The position numbers and the translations under genes were made by a program. Positions 6,563-8,027 of a DNA stretch of 8,027 bases are shown one piece after another. Every line of letters begins with the position of its first letter. The stretch's first letter is position 1. Below the pieces are notes generated by a model. It did not search any database, was not told where the DNA came from, and saw nothing but the letters and a program-made list of their open reading frames with translations. The stretch comes from an uncultured Collinsella sp. (GTDB lineage Bacteria; Actinomycetota; Coriobacteriia; Coriobacteriales; Coriobacteriaceae), in contig URVF01000066.1 in assembly GCA_900551185.1 (NCBI GenBank), forward strand, positions 1-8,027, written 5' to 3'.

Positions 6563-7666
6563 ATGGCGACGATGAACGAAAAAGATTACTACGAGATTCT
6601 GGGTGTCTCCAAGGACGCCACCTCGCGTGATATTCAAAAGGCCTTTCAGCAAAAGGCCCGCAAGCTCCATCCGGACGTCAACAAAGAGCCGGATGCCGAG
6701 GAAAAGTTTAAAGAGGTTTCCGAGGCCTACGCCGTGCTTTCGGATGAGCAAAAACGTGCGCGCTACGACGCTATGCGCTCTGGCAATCCCTTTGCGGGTG
6801 CACCTTCGGCCTCGCCCTACGGTGGCGGCTATGCCGGCGGCGCCGGGTACGGCAATCCTTTTGAGGGTGGTTTTCCCTTTGGTGGAGCCTGGGGCCAGCC
6901 GCGTCGCGGGCAGGCTGCCTATAATCCCGAGAACGGCGCCAACGTGGTCGTCGATATCAAGCTCGACGCCAAGGAGGCCAAGGGCGGTGCCCGCAAGATC
7001 GTCCGCTACACGCGCTTCGATACCTGCGGTCATTGCGGTGGCTCGGGCTCCGTTTCGTCTGAGCATGCCCATACCTGCCCGAGCTGCGGTGGTCGCGGCC
7101 ACATCGACGTCGACCTGTCCTTCCTGTTTGGTGCAGGCACGTTCCAGTCGGTCTGCCCCGAGTGCGGCGGTTCCGGTAAGGTCGTGGCCGATCCCTGCCC
7201 TGATTGCGGTGGCAGCGGTCGTACTCGCGTAACCTCCGAGCAGACGATTGAGTTTCCTGCCGGCACGCACGATGGCGACGAGGTCCGCATTGGCGGCATG
7301 GGTCATGCTGGCACCAACGGTGCCGCGGGCGGCGACCTGGTCGGCCGCGCCCATGTTGAAGCCGAGCGCTTGGAAGGCAAAGCTCGTACCGGTTTTTACC
7401 TGATGGGCATCGTAGCGCCGTTTTTGGTACTCTCGGCCATCTCGGGTGTGTTCTCGGCCTTTGCCGTGATGTGCTTTATTCCGTTTACCATGGGCCTGTT
7501 CATGGTGCTTTCGGACGGTGTGCTTCATCGCAGCCTGCTGTGGTGGAAGCGCGGTGCGATGCAGTTTGCCAACGGTTTTGCCAATGGCTTCATGTTCGCG
7601 CTCGTGTCGGTTTGGTTCGCAAGCTGCTCGCAACGGGCCATGCTTTCGCCGTACCAAATGCAATAA
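6563..7666 (+). CDS. DnaJ-family (Hsp40) cochaperone with C-terminal membrane segment
   Basis: J-proteins stimulate the ATPase of DnaK (Hsp70) and deliver clients. This 367-residue protein has a J-domain (about 6-72, HPD at 36-38), a Gly/Phe/Pro-rich linker (about 74-118), the first strands of a DnaJ beta domain (126-154), and a zinc-binding region with four CxxCxGxG motifs (Cys 155/158, 172/175, 198/201, 212/215). The rest of that beta domain follows (226-267, with FPAGTHDGDEVRIGG and GGDLVGRAHV). Canonical DnaJ then continues with a second beta domain and a dimerization tail. Here there are hydrophobic segments instead, at about 277-296, 298-317 and 338-354, with the basic stretch HRSLLWWKR (322-330) between the second and third. 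Helix count and topology are inferred; positive charges suggest J-domain and basic loop in the cytoplasm. The frame is continuous and no remnant of the missing domain is seen in other frames. A dedicated gene symbol is not assigned because it is not canonical dnaJ. Confidence 0.88.
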   Translation: MATMNEKDYYEILGVSKDATSRDIQKAFQQKARKLHPDVNKEPDAEEKFKEVSEAYAVLSDEQKRARYDAMRSGNPFAGAPSASPYGGGYAGGAGYGNPFEGGFPFGGAWGQPRRGQAAYNPENGANVVVDIKLDAKEAKGGARKIVRYTRFDTCGHCGGSGSVSSEHAHTCPSCGGRGHIDVDLSFLFGAGTFQSVCPECGGSGKVVADPCPDCGGSGRTRVTSEQTIEFPAGTHDGDEVRIGGMGHAGTNGAAGGDLVGRAHVEAERLEGKARTGFYLMGIVAPFLVLSAISGVFSAFAVMCFIPFTMGLFMVLSDGVLHRSLLWWKRGAMQFANGFANGFMFALVSVWFASCSQRAMLSPYQMQ

Positions 7667-7699
7667 CATCAAACCCTCTGTTTGCGGTCGGCCCAGCTT

Positions 7700-7708
7700 G
7701 GGTATAGG
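7700..7708 (+). promoter_or_regulatory. Weak candidate -10 for the second dnaJ-family gene
   Basis: GGGTATAGG (7700-7708) contains TATAGG, with TTTGCG at 7681-7686 as a poor -35 at 16-nt spacing. It lies in the 81-bp gap between the two J-protein genes. Its likeness to the GGGTA elements at lepA and the first dnaJ-family gene is the main support. Confidence 0.3.
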
Positions 7709-7747
7709 ACGCACTGTGACAATAATGAAAGTCGGAAGGATTCGGTC

Positions 7748-7984
7748 GTGTCGGAAAATAGGGATTACTACGAGGTGCTTGGCGTCGACAGGGATGCCGA
7801 CGCGCGGACGATTAAGCGTGCGTTTCTAAAGAAGGCCCGTACCGTACATCCGGATGTTTCGGACGACCCCGAGGCCGAGGCCAAGTTCAAAGAGCTCAAC
7901 GAGGCCTATTCCGTTCTTTCCGACGAACAGAAGCGTGCTAACTACGACCGTTACGGCACCGCCGACGGCCCTGGTGGTTCGGGC
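7748..7984 (+). CDS. Second DnaJ-family protein, N-terminal J-domain (3' truncated)
   Basis: Only the first 79 codons are present before the adapter begins at 7985. They encode a complete J-domain, MSENRDYYEVLGVDRDADAR (1-20), the HPD motif at 34-36, the helix III segment EAYSVLSDEQKRANYDRYG (52-70), and the start of a Gly-rich linker (74-79). The GTG start at 7748 is supported by GGAAGGA (7734-7740) at 7-nt spacing; the in-frame TTG at 7682 would add 22 unrelated residues. It is a paralogue of the preceding gene and may be the canonical DnaJ of the pair, as position after hemW matches dnaJ/dnaJ2 in other Actinobacteria. The zinc-finger and client domains are off the window, so the class cannot be decided. 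Confidence 0.9.
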
Positions 7985-8027
7985 CTGTCTCTTATACACA
8001 TCTGACGCTGCCGACGATCTTACGCGT
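7985..8027 (-). other. Nextera/Tn5 sequencing adapter (artefact), right end
   Basis: This is synthetic sequence. 7985-8003 (CTGTCTCTTATACACATCT) is the reverse complement of the Tn5 mosaic end, 8004-8017 the reverse complement of the Read 1 adapter, 8018-8025 (TCTTACGC) that of the same 8-nt index as on the left, and 8026-8027 the first bases of reversed P5. The open frame of the last gene runs into this adapter and ends falsely beyond 8003. Confidence 0.98.

Noticed and set aside
7377..7666. Frameshift as the explanation for the odd DnaJ C-terminus
   Set aside because: The sequence stays open with normal codon use and encodes coherent hydrophobic helices. The other two forward frames show no DnaJ CTD II-like sequence.
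6395..7714. Long open frame (439 codons) on the minus strand, antisense to the dnaJ-family gene
   Set aside because: Same shadow effect. The + frame has a J-domain and four zinc motifs, and the minus frame spans the hemW end and two intergenic regions without a credible start site.
7667..7747. CIRCE or HAIR heat-shock operator between the two J-protein genes
   Set aside because: No TTAGCACTC/GAGTGCTAA or CTTGAGT/ACTCAAG inverted repeat is visible in this gap.

Overview
The window is a 7,936-bp piece of a high-GC bacterial chromosome (positions 49-7984) with synthetic Nextera/Tn5 sequencing adapter on both ends (1-48 and 7985-8027). The adapters form a 43-nt inverted terminal repeat of library origin. 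Both terminal genes are cut by the adapter junctions, not by biology.

The insert is a dense block of housekeeping genes, all on the + strand: comEC (3' end only), holA, rpsT, lepA, dusB, hemW, a dnaJ-family gene, and the first 79 codons of a second dnaJ-family gene. The core order comEC-holA-rpsT-lepA-hemW-(hrcA)-dnaJ is known from Actinobacteria and Firmicutes. With the high GC content and protein character, it points to an actinobacterium. I favour a Coriobacteriia gut lineage such as Collinsella, as inference without a database search. No mobile element, CRISPR array, tRNA or rRNA is visible.

Layout. 49-872 is the C-terminal metallo-beta-lactamase-like domain of the DNA-uptake channel ComEC. 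A promoter at 881-910 precedes holA (clamp-loader delta subunit). A 133-bp gap with an extended -10 promoter and a leader precedes rpsT (ribosomal protein S20), which ends at a perfect 14-bp-stem terminator (2348-2384). lepA, dusB and hemW follow as a tight operon (gaps of 4 and 2 nt). The lepA start codon lies only 7 nt after a -10-like element and has no clear Shine-Dalgarno, so its mRNA may be leaderless. Another promoter overlapping the end of hemW drives the dnaJ-family gene.

The most unusual gene is the first DnaJ homologue (6563-7666). It has a J-domain, a Gly/Phe-rich linker, all four zinc-binding CxxCxGxG motifs and one C-terminal beta domain. In place of the second beta domain and dimerization tail it has about 90 residues with two or three predicted membrane helices. 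It looks like a membrane-tethered Hsp40, directly followed by a second J-protein gene. Several intergenic regions share a GGGTA-type -10 element, which suggests a local promoter style.
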